A stretch of DNA of 44,388 nt, from NCBI RefSeq assembly GCF_018449515.1, contig NZ_JAAVUQ010000052.1:1-44388 (forward strand), given 5' to 3'. Position 1 is the first letter of the stretch; each line of letters starts with the position of its first letter. The translations under genes and the position numbers were made by a program. Origin of the DNA: Caballeronia sp. dw_19 (GTDB taxonomy: Bacteria; Pseudomonadota; Gammaproteobacteria; Burkholderiales; Burkholderiaceae). Below, piece after piece: positions 9,632 to 17,016 of the stretch. Under the pieces are notes generated by a model. It saw only the letters and a program-made list of their open reading frames with translations, had not been told where the DNA came from and ran no database searches.

Positions 9632-10396
9632 CTATCGCGATTCGGTGCCAGTTGGTAGGAGGTCGCCGTACGCATCAACCAGTCTTTCATCCATCCAGCA
9701 TAGGCGATAATTTTCATCCAAGGCAATCAAACCGGCATCGAGCGCACGATGCAAATCTGCCCGCAGAGGGATGCCGTCGGCCGCGGTGTTATGCCCGAGC
9801 TTCCAATCTCGACCCGGTAAATGGGCGGCATCCAGCAAGGCTGGTTCGACGCACCCGCTGATTTTGCAACGGACCCCGTGCCTTCCGAAAACGGCCTTCC
9901 TAAACGCGATCTGGTCAGGTCGAAGTCGGATTTCACCGAAGCGTGGATCTTGCAGAATGGGGTCAGTCGATGCGGCGATCGCAGCAGCCGGGAGCGGATC
10001 ACCGAGGAAGGCAACAATACCGCCGCCCCGCACTTCAAAGCGAAAGATCGGATACAGATCCAGGCCTTCCGCCGGAGCAAGGTTCGCGTGTTTCGGACCC
10101 TCCTCTCCGAGCGCCATAAACATTCCGCCCGGATAGCTTTCTTTCTCAGCGATGATGCTCAGCACCCGCGAGCGCGCAGCCTTCAAATTGACGGGGTCGC
10201 GCTTGCTAGGTGGCTGGCTAACGTTAATAAACTGTACCTCCGTGCGCGCTGCATTAGCCTTCTTCACCCAAGACGTGAAAACGATGGTTTGCTTGCCCGC
10301 GTCCAATGCGTACCAAAACTGTGAACGTGTCCCCCCAGGGCGTACGAAGCCAATGTCCTCTAGAACACGCTTGGTCGAAGTACGGCTTTCGGGCAT
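9632..10396 (-). CDS. HNH endonuclease-domain protein
   Basis: This is a 254-residue two-part protein. Residues about 160-240 form an HNH_2-type nuclease: Cys177 and Cys182 (probable zinc ligands), 'LLDAAHLPGRDW' with His192, 'GHNTAADGIPL' with Asn203, and 'RADLHRALDAGL' with His216. The N-terminal 150 residues are unfamiliar and may bind DNA or sense a signal. The domain pattern matches HNH proteins often found as lone restriction-like or defence nucleases. A ribosome site (AAGG) precedes the ATG. It is divergent from the small EACC1-like gene at 10511. No methyltransferase is nearby, so it is not a classical restriction-modification pair. The nuclease call is strong and the role is inferred. 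Confidence 0.85.
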   Translation of the reverse strand: MPESRTSTKRVLEDIGFVRPGGTRSQFWYALDAGKQTIVFTSWVKKANAARTEVQFINVSQPPSKRDPVNLKAARSRVLSIIAEKESYPGGMFMALGEEGPKHANLAPAEGLDLYPIFRFEVRGGGIVAFLGDPLPAAAIAASTDPILQDPRFGEIRLRPDQIAFRKAVFGRHGVRCKISGCVEPALLDAAHLPGRDWKLGHNTAADGIPLRADLHRALDAGLIALDENYRLCWMDERLVDAYGDLLPTGTESR

Positions 10397-10510
10397 GAGA
10401 TAACCTTGGTTGGTGACGCGGACGGCGAGACTGAGGCGGTCCGTCTTCGTTTCGCCTTCGTTTAATGATAGCGTGCATAGCTGCGTCTATTACACATCTC
10501 AGGACACGCC

Positions 10511-10903
10511 ATGCCGACCACGCACACCCTGCGGCTGACTCTGGTCCGCGCATCAGACGACGACGCTTCCTTTAGTCCGAGCTATCAGCGCGAGTTGCGG
10601 CAGTTCTATCATCTCGCGCGCGCTGAGGGCGGCAAGATTGATTCGATCACGTTCCCGATGGTTAGTGCCGATGGAGTCGACAGGTTGGCGGGTGAATTCA
10701 TCGTCCCGTTCACACCCGTCGCCGGCGCCATGCTCAGCGCGGCGGCCAGCGCCTGGTTGCAAGGGCGAGCTGGCCGTCGGCTGCGCCTAAAAATCGGCGA
10801 TACCGAGGTCGAGGCAGACAGTCCGGGTGAACTGTACGGCCTTTTAAATTTGACGATAATGCTGGCCGAACGGGTCGGAAAACCCGCTACTGAACATGCC
10901 TGA
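10511..10903 (+). CDS. Small EACC1-like protein (possible conflict-system component)
   Basis: This is a 130-residue protein. The C-terminal half has a short hydrophobic, glycine/alanine-rich helix ('VAGAMLSAAASAWLQ'), then 'RAGRRLRLKIGDTEVEA' and a helix around 'SPGELYGLL'. That order resembles the effector-associated constant component (EACC1-type) proteins described in multi-component bacterial conflict systems; the match is from memory of the pattern, not a search. AGGA precedes the ATG. It is divergent from the HNH nuclease gene with about 115 nt between starts, and it precedes the deoxyribosyltransferase gene on the same strand. It could instead be an unrelated small membrane-associated protein. 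Confidence 0.6.
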   Translation: MPTTHTLRLTLVRASDDDASFSPSYQRELRQFYHLARAEGGKIDSITFPMVSADGVDRLAGEFIVPFTPVAGAMLSAAASAWLQGRAGRRLRLKIGDTEVEADSPGELYGLLNLTIMLAERVGKPATEHA

Positions 10904-11158
10904 GGCTTGGTTATTCAATCGTCGTTGCCCGCTCTAGTGACTCGCCATCGGCCAAATCGTGCCACACGAGCGCGCCGCGTCCCTGTGAGATCCGAGTCAC
11001 ACCGCGCGCCGATGCAAGACACCCGCGCTCGATCCGACTGAAGCTCGACAGTATCGGCACCTGGTCGAACGGCGTTGCCTTGACTTCGCCGCCGACTCGC
11101 TATGCTTCTCATAACGCTGTCCGGGAATTTGCACCGGCTGCGGCATCCGAGGAGAGCA

Positions 11159-11893
11159 ATGCGCGAGCCAACGAAGAAACAATTATTGCTCGTCGAACTT
11201 GTCGACCAAGGATTGAGTGTCGAAGAGATCGCGAGCCGAACGGGAACGCTTGTGCCATCCGTCAAGAAGCAATTGGCCCGTATTCGACGCAAAGTGCGCG
11301 AGGGCCACTTTGCGCCCTCCCCGCTTCCTATCGAGCGAGCCGCGACGACGCCACGCGTGTATCTCGCTGGCTTCGACGTATTCAGGACGGACGCGGTGGC
11401 TCACGGCGAGCATCTGAAATTGCAATGCCGTATGCGTGGAATGGTCAGGTTATATCCGTTGGATGGTCAGGTGCCTGACGAGCTCGACCCGTCGGCCAAG
11501 GCGCAGTGGATTTGCAGGGCCAACATGGACCTGATCCGCTCGGCTGACGTCGTGATGGCCAATCTCAACGACTTTCGTGGTGTGGGCGAACCGGATAGCG
11601 GCACGGCGTTCGAGGTGGGCTTTGCCGTCGCACTCGGCAAGCGTGTCTGGGGTTATGTGAATGACGGCCACGCAGTGATCGACCGGATCGCCGTTCGCCG
11701 TGACGTAACGGCTTCCTATTGCGATCGGGGCTATATCGTCGAAGATTTTGGATTAGGCGTGAACCTGATGATCGCTTGCACCACTCGGATCGTCGTTGGC
11801 GATGCGAGTGAATGCCTTGACGCGATAAAAGACAGGCTTGCGTCCCTGAATGAGACAACCCCATCTCCCTATAGACTGGTGCGCGAAGCGTAG
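11159..11893 (+). CDS. HTH-nucleoside 2-deoxyribosyltransferase fusion
   Basis: This is a 244-residue protein. Residues about 5-45 form a helix-turn-helix of LuxR/sigma-4 type ('GLSVEEIASRTGTLVPSVKK'). Residues 65-200 are a nucleoside 2-deoxyribosyltransferase-like Rossmann domain with 'VYLAGFDVF', 'NMDLIRSADVVMANL' and 'EPDSGTAFEVGFA', where Glu152 would be the nucleophile and Asp146 the partner acid. Enzymes of this fold cleave or exchange the N-glycosidic bond of (deoxy)nucleosides and are related to nucleotide-signal effectors such as TIR-like and SLOG domains. The ATG at 11159 is chosen over an earlier one because GGAG lies about 6 nt before it. The recombinase-like gene follows 46 nt downstream, so they are probably co-transcribed. 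The fusion of a DNA-binding domain with a nucleoside enzyme is unusual. Confidence 0.85.
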   Translation: MREPTKKQLLLVELVDQGLSVEEIASRTGTLVPSVKKQLARIRRKVREGHFAPSPLPIERAATTPRVYLAGFDVFRTDAVAHGEHLKLQCRMRGMVRLYPLDGQVPDELDPSAKAQWICRANMDLIRSADVVMANLNDFRGVGEPDSGTAFEVGFAVALGKRVWGYVNDGHAVIDRIAVRRDVTASYCDRGYIVEDFGLGVNLMIACTTRIVVGDASECLDAIKDRLASLNETTPSPYRLVREA

Positions 11894-11938
11894 CTTCGCG
11901 TAGGATGGGAAATTCCGCCATTCCAGTATATCGATTTT

Positions 11939-12880
11939 ATGCAAATCAGCCCTTGGTTGACCGACCCCGAAGCAGCCTATGCTGACTGGCAATCTCAGGA
12001 GGCCGCCGGCGCGGATCGCCGGCCCTTCGCCGAGCAGTCGATCATTCAGCACCGCGCGATGTTCGCCCGGTTTCTTCGCTATCTCAGCGCGCATCGACAC
12101 ACGGTGGCCACCTTTGGCGCCGAGCACATCGAAGGGTTCTTCACCCACATTGCGCCCGACTGCGCCGAAGGGACCACAACCGAGATTCGCTACCTGAAGC
12201 TCATTGCCCGACTCACGCGCCACCTGGTGGACGTCGACGCACGCAAGGACAACCCGGCCGACACGATGCTATCGACGCAAACGTGGCCGGAGGATGAGCC
12301 AACCCCGATCTATCTATCGCAGCACGACGACAAGCGCCTGCAACGGGCTCTCGCCGTCTCGGCGGATGCATCCTTCAAGCAAGCCCGCAACAAGGCCGTG
12401 GTGGCCCTCCTCCTGGCCACTGGCATCACGGCGGCCGAACTGAGACGGCTCAGGCGACCAGATCTCGTCACGGACGGCATTCGGCCCGATGTGTTCGTGG
12501 CGAAGAACGGCCCACGTCTCGCGCGAAAAGTTCCGATCGACGCGTTTGCCCTGGAGACACTGACCGCGTACCTCGACATGCGCGACGAGATGGTGTGCGA
12601 GACGGACTGGCTCTTTGTGGCCACCGCCGCCGGCAAGCCGTTGAAGGACGATACCTTGGGCCAATCGGTGCGGGCAGCACTTCTTGAAATCGACGTCGCG
12701 GCCGCCGACATGAGTCCTCGCCTGCTGCGCAACACGTATTGCCGCAGGCACCTGGCCACCGGTCAAACCAACGAGGAAGTGAGTACGCTCTTGGGGCTGT
12801 CGAGTCATCGCACCGCTGTGCGCATCAGACAGACGCTGGAACTCGAGGATGAATCGCCGGAGCCGTCTGCACTGAATTGA
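11939..12880 (+). CDS. Tyrosine-recombinase-fold protein with lost catalytic residues
   Basis: This is a 313-residue protein with the SAM-like N-terminal core-binding domain (about 20-110) and a phage-integrase catalytic fold (125-300). Aligned by eye to XerC/D, box I 'ATGLR' reads 'ATGIT' (Thr164 for Arg), the H-x-x-R motif reads 'RLLR' (Arg261 for His, Arg264 kept), 'LGH' reads 'LGL' (Leu287), and the nucleophile position is Ile296. The only Tyr in the last 55 residues is in 'NTYC' at 267, where integrases usually have phenylalanine or tyrosine. Strand transfer is therefore unlikely, yet the frame is intact. It may be a DNA-binding remnant kept for structure or regulation. It follows the deoxyribosyltransferase gene closely. 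Confidence 0.85.
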   Translation: MQISPWLTDPEAAYADWQSQEAAGADRRPFAEQSIIQHRAMFARFLRYLSAHRHTVATFGAEHIEGFFTHIAPDCAEGTTTEIRYLKLIARLTRHLVDVDARKDNPADTMLSTQTWPEDEPTPIYLSQHDDKRLQRALAVSADASFKQARNKAVVALLLATGITAAELRRLRRPDLVTDGIRPDVFVAKNGPRLARKVPIDAFALETLTAYLDMRDEMVCETDWLFVATAAGKPLKDDTLGQSVRAALLEIDVAAADMSPRLLRNTYCRRHLATGQTNEEVSTLLGLSSHRTAVRIRQTLELEDESPEPSALN

Positions 12881-12951
12881 CTTCTCTTAGGTCTCCGTAG
12901 GGTGGGTCGTGCGTTGAGCGCTTTGCTTATCGCACAACCCAAAGGTGACCT

Positions 12952-13413
12952 ATGAGCTATAAAGGCAACTTCAAAGACATCTACTTTCCCGGCGTCGATC
13001 GGCAGCCCAGCGTCGCGCGTTATCGCATTGTCGTAGCGTGGGACCTCGCGAATCCGATCCCGCAAGCGATTCTTCAGCTCGTGCAACTCGACGCCGACCC
13101 CGAAGAAACCATCAACTTCCTCTCGGCACTCGACGTCATGCTGAACAAAATTGTCTCGACGGATCTCGCCGGCGTGCGCATCGATCACATGCGCCTCGTG
13201 GTCGAGTCGCTGGGGGCGAGCGTGGAGGTGCCGTTTGACTTCAGCACCGAGGACTTCGTGCATCGTGGCAATCCGGTGGTGATCACCGGCACGGGGAAGT
13301 TTGCCTCGGTTCACATCGAGGCGAACGACGTCATCGGCGGTTCGGCGGTGTTATTCGCACATTTTGAGAATCGCGAACCGTTGAGCCAATTTGTCGCGGC
13401 CGCGTTGACCTAA
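12952..13413 (+). CDS. Protein of unknown function, beta-rich
   Basis: This is a 153-residue soluble protein with no family I recognise. AGGT lies just before the ATG at 12952. It shows alternating hydrophobic strands ('ARYRIVVAWDL', 'GVRIDHMRLVVESLG', 'NPVVITGTGKFASVHI'), which suggests a beta-sandwich or mixed fold. It has no signal peptide or cysteines. It lies about 70 nt after the recombinase-like gene on the same strand and is the last rightward gene before the leftward small-gene block. Third-position GC is high, so it is a real gene. Confidence 0.7.
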   Translation: MSYKGNFKDIYFPGVDRQPSVARYRIVVAWDLANPIPQAILQLVQLDADPEETINFLSALDVMLNKIVSTDLAGVRIDHMRLVVESLGASVEVPFDFSTEDFVHRGNPVVITGTGKFASVHIEANDVIGGSAVLFAHFENREPLSQFVAAALT

Positions 13414-13455
13414 TGCGGTCCTGGCTGCGGTAAGTCCGGGGTCAGGCCGGCTCTC

Positions 13456-13782
13456 TTAGTTTGTCGGCGCTTTGCGGAACCAGCAGACCACAAGATGGAT
13501 TGCTGCAACGAGACCCAGGAGCAATACTCCACTCGGCAGTGTCACCAGCGCATACCAATGCGCGAGCGCGCCGATATAAAGCCTATGAGTGATGTCGACG
13601 CCGAACAGTATGCACGGCGCGGCAGCACCCTCACTGAGTTTGCAGTGAAGGGCATGCCCAAGACCGTTGGCGAGCAACGCACTGGCTATCGGCCAGAGGG
13701 TCCATACACCGAGTAGCGCATACAGTACGCGGAACAGCCGCCGCCTGATGAGCGCTCGTCTAAGCAGTATTGCCCAACGCAT
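13456..13782 (-). CDS. Small membrane protein, unknown function
   Basis: This is a 108-residue protein with two or three membrane segments: one at about 18-38 ('VLYALLGVWTLWPIASALL'), a possible weak middle one, and a strong one at about 78-100 ('LPSGVLLLGLVAAIHLVVC'). It has positively charged ends and two cysteines in the loop. It is the leftmost member of the block of small leftward genes at 13.4-18.7 kb, 17 nt after the gene at 13799. I see no clear ribosome site. Its function is unknown. Confidence 0.6.
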   Translation of the reverse strand: MRWAILLRRALIRRRLFRVLYALLGVWTLWPIASALLANGLGHALHCKLSEGAAAPCILFGVDITHRLYIGALAHWYALVTLPSGVLLLGLVAAIHLVVCWFRKAPTN

Positions 13783-13798
13783 CGCAGTAGGTGCAGGG

Positions 13799-14077
13799 CT
13801 ATTCGAACAACTCGTTGACCTCTAGATGTGCGTGGATTTCTGCCGCCCACTGCCGCTCATGGCCACCGAGGTTTTCAAGAAGTTCGGCGAAGTACATTTT
13901 ATGTCCGGCTTCTGGCAATTGCTTTAAAACATCTCGCACTAGCTTGTGTCCGGTTCGCTGATGCCCCGTCATATGCAGCCAACAACCGAGCGCAAACAAG
14001 TCCTTGAATGCGCTCGCGTTCGCTCCATGGGTCGTTTCAATAACTTCTTTCAATTTAATGGCATCAATCGCTTTCAT
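13799..14077 (-). CDS. Small soluble protein, unknown function
   Basis: This is a 92-residue helical protein. A longer frame reaches 14155, but the ATG at 14077 follows a GGAAAAG signal about 11 nt upstream, like its neighbours, and the extension has arginine-rich out-of-frame character. The sequence is acidic at the C terminus with several histidines ('HMTGHQRTGHK', 'GGHERQW'). It belongs to the co-directional small-gene block. No family is recognised. Confidence 0.6.
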   Translation of the reverse strand: MKAIDAIKLKEVIETTHGANASAFKDLFALGCWLHMTGHQRTGHKLVRDVLKQLPEAGHKMYFAELLENLGGHERQWAAEIHAHLEVNELFE

Positions 14078-14099
14078 GATTCTCGCTCTTTTCCGATAG

Positions 14100-14222
14100 T
14101 TAGTCTGAGAACAAAGGAGAGCCAACGTCCCATGCCTTCTGGTATGACGGCTCATCGTAGTCTCTCACCCAAGGGTTGGTCCCGACACGATACGCTTCGG
14201 GCCGTAGGGCCTCGCTCAACAA
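14100..14222 (-). CDS. Possible 40-codon ORF after an in-frame stop
   Basis: This short frame has strongly coding-like codon use (for example 'RPEAYRVGTNPWVRDYDEP') and begins with two TTG codons at 14222. It lies in the same reading frame as the 62-codon gene just upstream, separated only by one TGA and four sense codons. It could be a separate TTG-started peptide, or the second half of one gene broken by a stop. No good ribosome site is visible. Confidence 0.4.
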   Translation of the reverse strand: MLSEALRPEAYRVGTNPWVRDYDEPSYQKAWDVGSPLFSD

Positions 14223-14234
14223 CTCTGCACCGCG

Positions 14235-14423
14235 TCAGTCAGGAAACCTGACTAGGGCGCCGCCGAGAACCTCTGGCACTTCATACCGTTTCTGTATTGC
14301 ATGTCCGTGACCGAGCAATGCATCGAATTCGTGCCCGGGCATGCCGCACGCGACGATCCCTAGGGCCAAAGCGCACTCCGGATGTTTCACCGTGTTCTCA
14401 AACCATATGGCTAACGTACGCAT
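14235..14423 (-). CDS. Small protein, possibly truncated by an in-frame TGA
   Basis: This is a 62-residue protein with two cysteines and a histidine/glycine-rich centre ('GMPGHEFDALLGHGHA'). GGGAAA lies 5 nt before the ATG, matching the block's shared start signal. The frame stays open past its TGA for another 44 codons (14100-14234) with coding-like composition, so the original product may have been about 107 residues. Its function is unknown. Confidence 0.55.
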   Translation of the reverse strand: MRTLAIWFENTVKHPECALALGIVACGMPGHEFDALLGHGHAIQKRYEVPEVLGGALVRFPD

Positions 14424-14437
14424 CGTGCTTTCCCTTC

Positions 14438-14827
14438 TTATGCCGCGCGGGCAGTCTTCCGTTGTGTGCTTTCATCCAGCTCGATCATCGCTGCAATGAA
14501 CTCAATGAATTCGACCTGCGGCAAAGCATCGAGCCAGTCACCGTATTCGTCCTCGGACATTCCGAAGAACGCCTCACCCATTCCCTTGATCTTAGCCATC
14601 ACACGATCCTGCGCGTCTCGATCTAAGTGTGCTGCTGGGAGCGCACGCCGACGATGCAACAGTGACGCATGCGACCGGCGCAGACGAAATCCAGTGATAC
14701 CCTTCATCGCAATGTTTTCCCGTAGTGGCTGGCGTATTCGATTGTAGAGGCACAGCACGCCGTACATCACACCGACCGCAACCCACGGGACAGCGACGTA
14801 CAACGTTCCGACCTGGTCGTAGCTCAT
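14438..14827 (-). CDS. Membrane-anchored small protein, unknown function
   Basis: This is a 129-residue protein with one N-terminal membrane segment (about residues 8-28, 'LYVAVPWVAVGVMYGVLCLY'), then a basic stretch with several arginines, and an acidic helical C terminus ('EDEYGDWLDAL'). GGAAAA lies 4 nt before the ATG. The N-out/C-in layout with a long cytoplasmic tail would suit a scaffold or coat-like protein, but no family is recognised. Confidence 0.65.
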   Translation of the reverse strand: MSYDQVGTLYVAVPWVAVGVMYGVLCLYNRIRQPLRENIAMKGITGFRLRRSHASLLHRRRALPAAHLDRDAQDRVMAKIKGMGEAFFGMSEDEYGDWLDALPQVEFIEFIAAMIELDESTQRKTARAA

Positions 14828-14840
14828 CTGCTTTTCCGTG

Positions 14841-14921
14841 CTATGCCAAATGCGCGCGTATCGCGTTGCGAACTAACGCGAAGATCATCGCGGCAATCCC
14901 ACTGCGTAATCCGATTCTCAT
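14841..14921 (-). CDS. Possible 26-residue membrane peptide
   Basis: This short frame starts with ATG at 14921. A purine-rich GAAGGA lies about 6 nt upstream, and a GGAAAA element sits farther out. The peptide is a single hydrophobic helix flanked by arginines ('GIAAMIFALVRNAI' in the middle). It sits in the 114-nt gap between two genes of the same strand. It is plausible because its neighbours are also tiny membrane proteins, but it is too short to be sure. Confidence 0.35.
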   Translation of the reverse strand: MRIGLRSGIAAMIFALVRNAIRAHLA

Positions 14922-14941
14922 ACTTGTCCTTCGCTGTTTTC

Positions 14942-15364
14942 CTACTTGCGCTGTCTGAATTCTTTGGGGTTATAAACCGCTTTCCGCCAATCACCGTCGC
15001 GCAGCAAGAACTGGCGTGGACCAATTTCAACCAAGCGACTTGCAGCAAAAAGGGCCATCCCAACGGTTGCGGCCAAGATGACGCAGACGCCAGCGCCAGT
15101 GAAGTAATACAAACCCGTGCCGATCATGTGCATAAAGCTGCCATCGGCCGCTACATTCGTTCCCGAAACCAAATTGCTTACGAACCCTCCACCTACCCTC
15201 GCGATCAAGCAAGCGCCGGCGTCGATCGTGTTCACGATCGGGGAGCTTGTTTGGCCACTGATGAAGAGAACAAATTGATAGAGCACGTATAGAACAGCCA
15301 AGGGCGATGCGAGGCGTAGTAGACTCGCAAGCAATCCCCGTGTTGCCGATGTTTGATTTGTCAT
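14942..15364 (-). CDS. Membrane protein with three predicted helices
   Basis: This is a 140-residue inner-membrane protein. Helices are at about 17-35 ('LASPLAVLYVLYQFVLFIS') and about 85-110 ('LYYFTGAGVCVILAATVGMAL'), with a weaker one between. The glycine/serine-rich middle loop around residues 45-75 may face the periplasm, and the charged C-terminal 30 residues are cytoplasmic. GGAAAA lies 5 nt before the ATG. It is part of the small-gene block. No family is recognised. Confidence 0.65.
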   Translation of the reverse strand: MTNQTSATRGLLASLLRLASPLAVLYVLYQFVLFISGQTSSPIVNTIDAGACLIARVGGGFVSNLVSGTNVAADGSFMHMIGTGLYYFTGAGVCVILAATVGMALFAASRLVEIGPRQFLLRDGDWRKAVYNPKEFRQRK

Positions 15365-15374
15365 GTTTGTTTTC

Positions 15375-15656
15375 CTATGCCGTTGGGATCGGCCGATTCT
15401 TACGCGTCAGGCGGTCATAACGAGAGGCCGAGAACGCGATATAAACGCGGCCCACGGCGCGGCCGATGAACGTGTTCGAACGCAAAGCCGTGAAAGAATA
15501 GTGATCGTGCTCCTGACCATCCGCTTCCAGAACCTTTCTGCACTCGACAGCCGTAGAAAAATGCACCCCATACCAACGATTCAGTAGCCCAACGCTCAGC
15601 GCGGCCAGTGACGTAAGTAACGCTGCTATCGATATAACCGTTGTCATTGTCGTCAT
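15375..15656 (-). CDS. Small protein with N-terminal membrane anchor
   Basis: This is a 93-residue protein whose first 28 residues form a hydrophobic helix ('VISIAALLTSLAALSVGLL') followed by a soluble, arginine-rich tail. GAGGG lies about 8 nt before the ATG, and a GGAAAAG copy is farther upstream. It lies 10 nt from the next gene downstream, so translation is probably coupled. Its function is unknown. Confidence 0.6.
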   Translation of the reverse strand: MTTMTTVISIAALLTSLAALSVGLLNRWYGVHFSTAVECRKVLEADGQEHDHYSFTALRSNTFIGRAVGRVYIAFSASRYDRLTRKNRPIPTA

Positions 15657-15684
15657 CTCGTTATCCCTCTCTTTTCCGATTCAA

Positions 15685-15882
15685 TTAGCGCTGCCATGGA
15701 AGCGACCGACCACCCATTAGAAAATGGATGCCCAAAGCTATCAAGAGGAGCATTCCACCCGCAAATGCCTGCTTGTCCAGAGGGATGCCCATTTGCTCGA
15801 TAACGGTCAAATGGGCGATCAGTCCGGATGCAAAAAGGACGCCACCTATGAGCGATAAAACCGAGACAATCACTTTGTTCAT
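15685..15882 (-). CDS. Two-helix membrane protein, unknown function
   Basis: This is a 65-residue protein that is almost entirely two membrane helices ('VSVLSLIGGVLFASGLIA' and 'GGMLLLIALGIHFLMGG') with a short loop. The ATG at 15882 is chosen over one 12 codons earlier because GGAAAA lies 4 nt upstream of it. Its size and topology resemble holins or small phage coat-type proteins, but that is only a shape match. Confidence 0.6.
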   Translation of the reverse strand: MNKVIVSVLSLIGGVLFASGLIAHLTVIEQMGIPLDKQAFAGGMLLLIALGIHFLMGGRSLPWQR

Positions 15883-15907
15883 GGTGTTTTCCGTGGTCCG
15901 AGTTGAG

Positions 15908-16018
15908 TCAGTCAACAAGCCCGAGTTCGCGACACTCTTCCTTCACATCCGCCCACATCTCGCGCTCGATCAGCCGGTACGTGTCGTCAATGTCGCGGGC
16001 GTCTGGATAAGACCGCAA
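15908..16018 (-). CDS. Possible 36-residue ORF with TTG start
   Basis: This is a short frame with coding-like codon use and an acidic sequence ('YRLIEREMWADVKEEC'). The only usable start is TTG at 16018, without a clear ribosome site. It fills the gap between the two-helix protein and the broken gene upstream, so it could also be a remnant. Confidence 0.3.
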   Translation of the reverse strand: MRSYPDARDIDDTYRLIEREMWADVKEECRELGLVD

Positions 16019-16100
16019 GACGTGATGTCGTCACAACTCACGTTGACGTTTTGAAACGTCGACTCTGATGAACCCGACAATTCTAGGACGGATTGATACG

Positions 16101-16692
16101 TCACTTACCAGCGAAAGAGATACTAAAAACAACCTCTTTCGAGAGATTGTTGATCGATCGGATGCATGGTTTCGCGCAATGCGTGTCCATGCGCCGTTCG
16201 ATGCGAATCGGTTTGATAGCCGCGATTTCGACCGACAACACACGGAAGGCATAGACGTCGGACGCCGGCGAATCGGTCAAAGGGCCGGTCAGTTTGCTCG
16301 GATAATTGGGGACCGGCCGTGCGGGGCGCTTGCGCCAATAGGAACGCCATTGCAACACCTGTCGCGAATGCCGCAAGCGTCAGAACTACTTCCACCGTCA
16401 TCACCTGAAAGCCAAATGGATTGGTTTCCGAAGAAATCCAGGCAAAGAGCCAAAGCACGCTCCAGCGCAGCGCAAAGACTTTCGCCTGCGGCCGCAGACA
16501 CTCGCGGTTATTCGCTCGCTTCATGTTGTCGGAATGACGCACCCACACATCGACAGCATTCCGGTTGGTTTGGCCGATCTGCTTGCGCCAAACGCCAGCG
16601 GCTTTCCGATCTGCACGCAGAGCGTCCGCCGATTCCTCAGAGAGTTGCGCCGGGAGCGACGGCCAAAAAAGCCTTTGCGGTCCTTGAAACAT
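16101..16692 (-). pseudogene. Membrane-protein gene with apparent +1 frameshift
   Basis: The frame starting at 16692 encodes a soluble part, then two hydrophobic helices ('LRWSVLWLFAWIS' and 'VVLTLAAFATGVAMAFLLA'). After a CCCC run near 16323-16326 (minus strand), the coding bias, judged by third-position GC, moves to the +1 frame, which continues to a TGA at 16101. The original frame continues to 16123 with poor codon bias. Either one extra base broke the gene or the two frames overlap as separate genes. The start lies 16 nt after the upstream gene's stop. Its function is unknown. Confidence 0.4.
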
Positions 16693-16708
16693 GGTCGCTC
16701 GATGTTTC

Positions 16709-16999
16709 TTAGTTGACTCGACGCCAAGCGTCCTCGATCGCACCAAATACGATAGGGACGAAGTCGTGTCCGACAAACGATGCCGGCCGGTCGTCCTTCG
16801 GGTAACCCAGCGCTTCGGGAGCGCGGATCATGCCCAGTATCCGCTTGCTGTGGTTACCGGTCGCCGCGACTTCGGCCAGGACTTCGCCCTCGATCTTGTG
16901 AAGCAAGGCCCAGGTCAGCACGCCAGCCGAACGGTGTCGCTGTACAACGCCCGGCACGGCTTCACAAACAGCCGCATCGGCGGCAAATAACACGTCCAT
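16709..16999 (-). CDS. Small soluble protein, unknown function
   Basis: This is a 96-residue protein without a signal peptide or membrane segment. GGGAAA lies 3 nt before the ATG. It has an alanine/valine-rich N-terminal half and a C terminus with 'SFVGHDFVPIVFGAIEDAW'. It lies 17 nt downstream of the H-NS-like gene on the same strand, so the two are probably co-transcribed. No family is recognised. Confidence 0.65.
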   Translation of the reverse strand: MDVLFAADAAVCEAVPGVVQRHRSAGVLTWALLHKIEGEVLAEVAATGNHSKRILGMIRAPEALGYPKDDRPASFVGHDFVPIVFGAIEDAWRRVN

Positions 17000-17016
17000 A
17001 TATTTCCCAATTTCGC

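Noticed and set aside
11939..12880. A functional integrase marking an island with attachment sites
   Set aside because: The catalytic residues are missing, and I found no tRNA gene or direct repeat pair around it.
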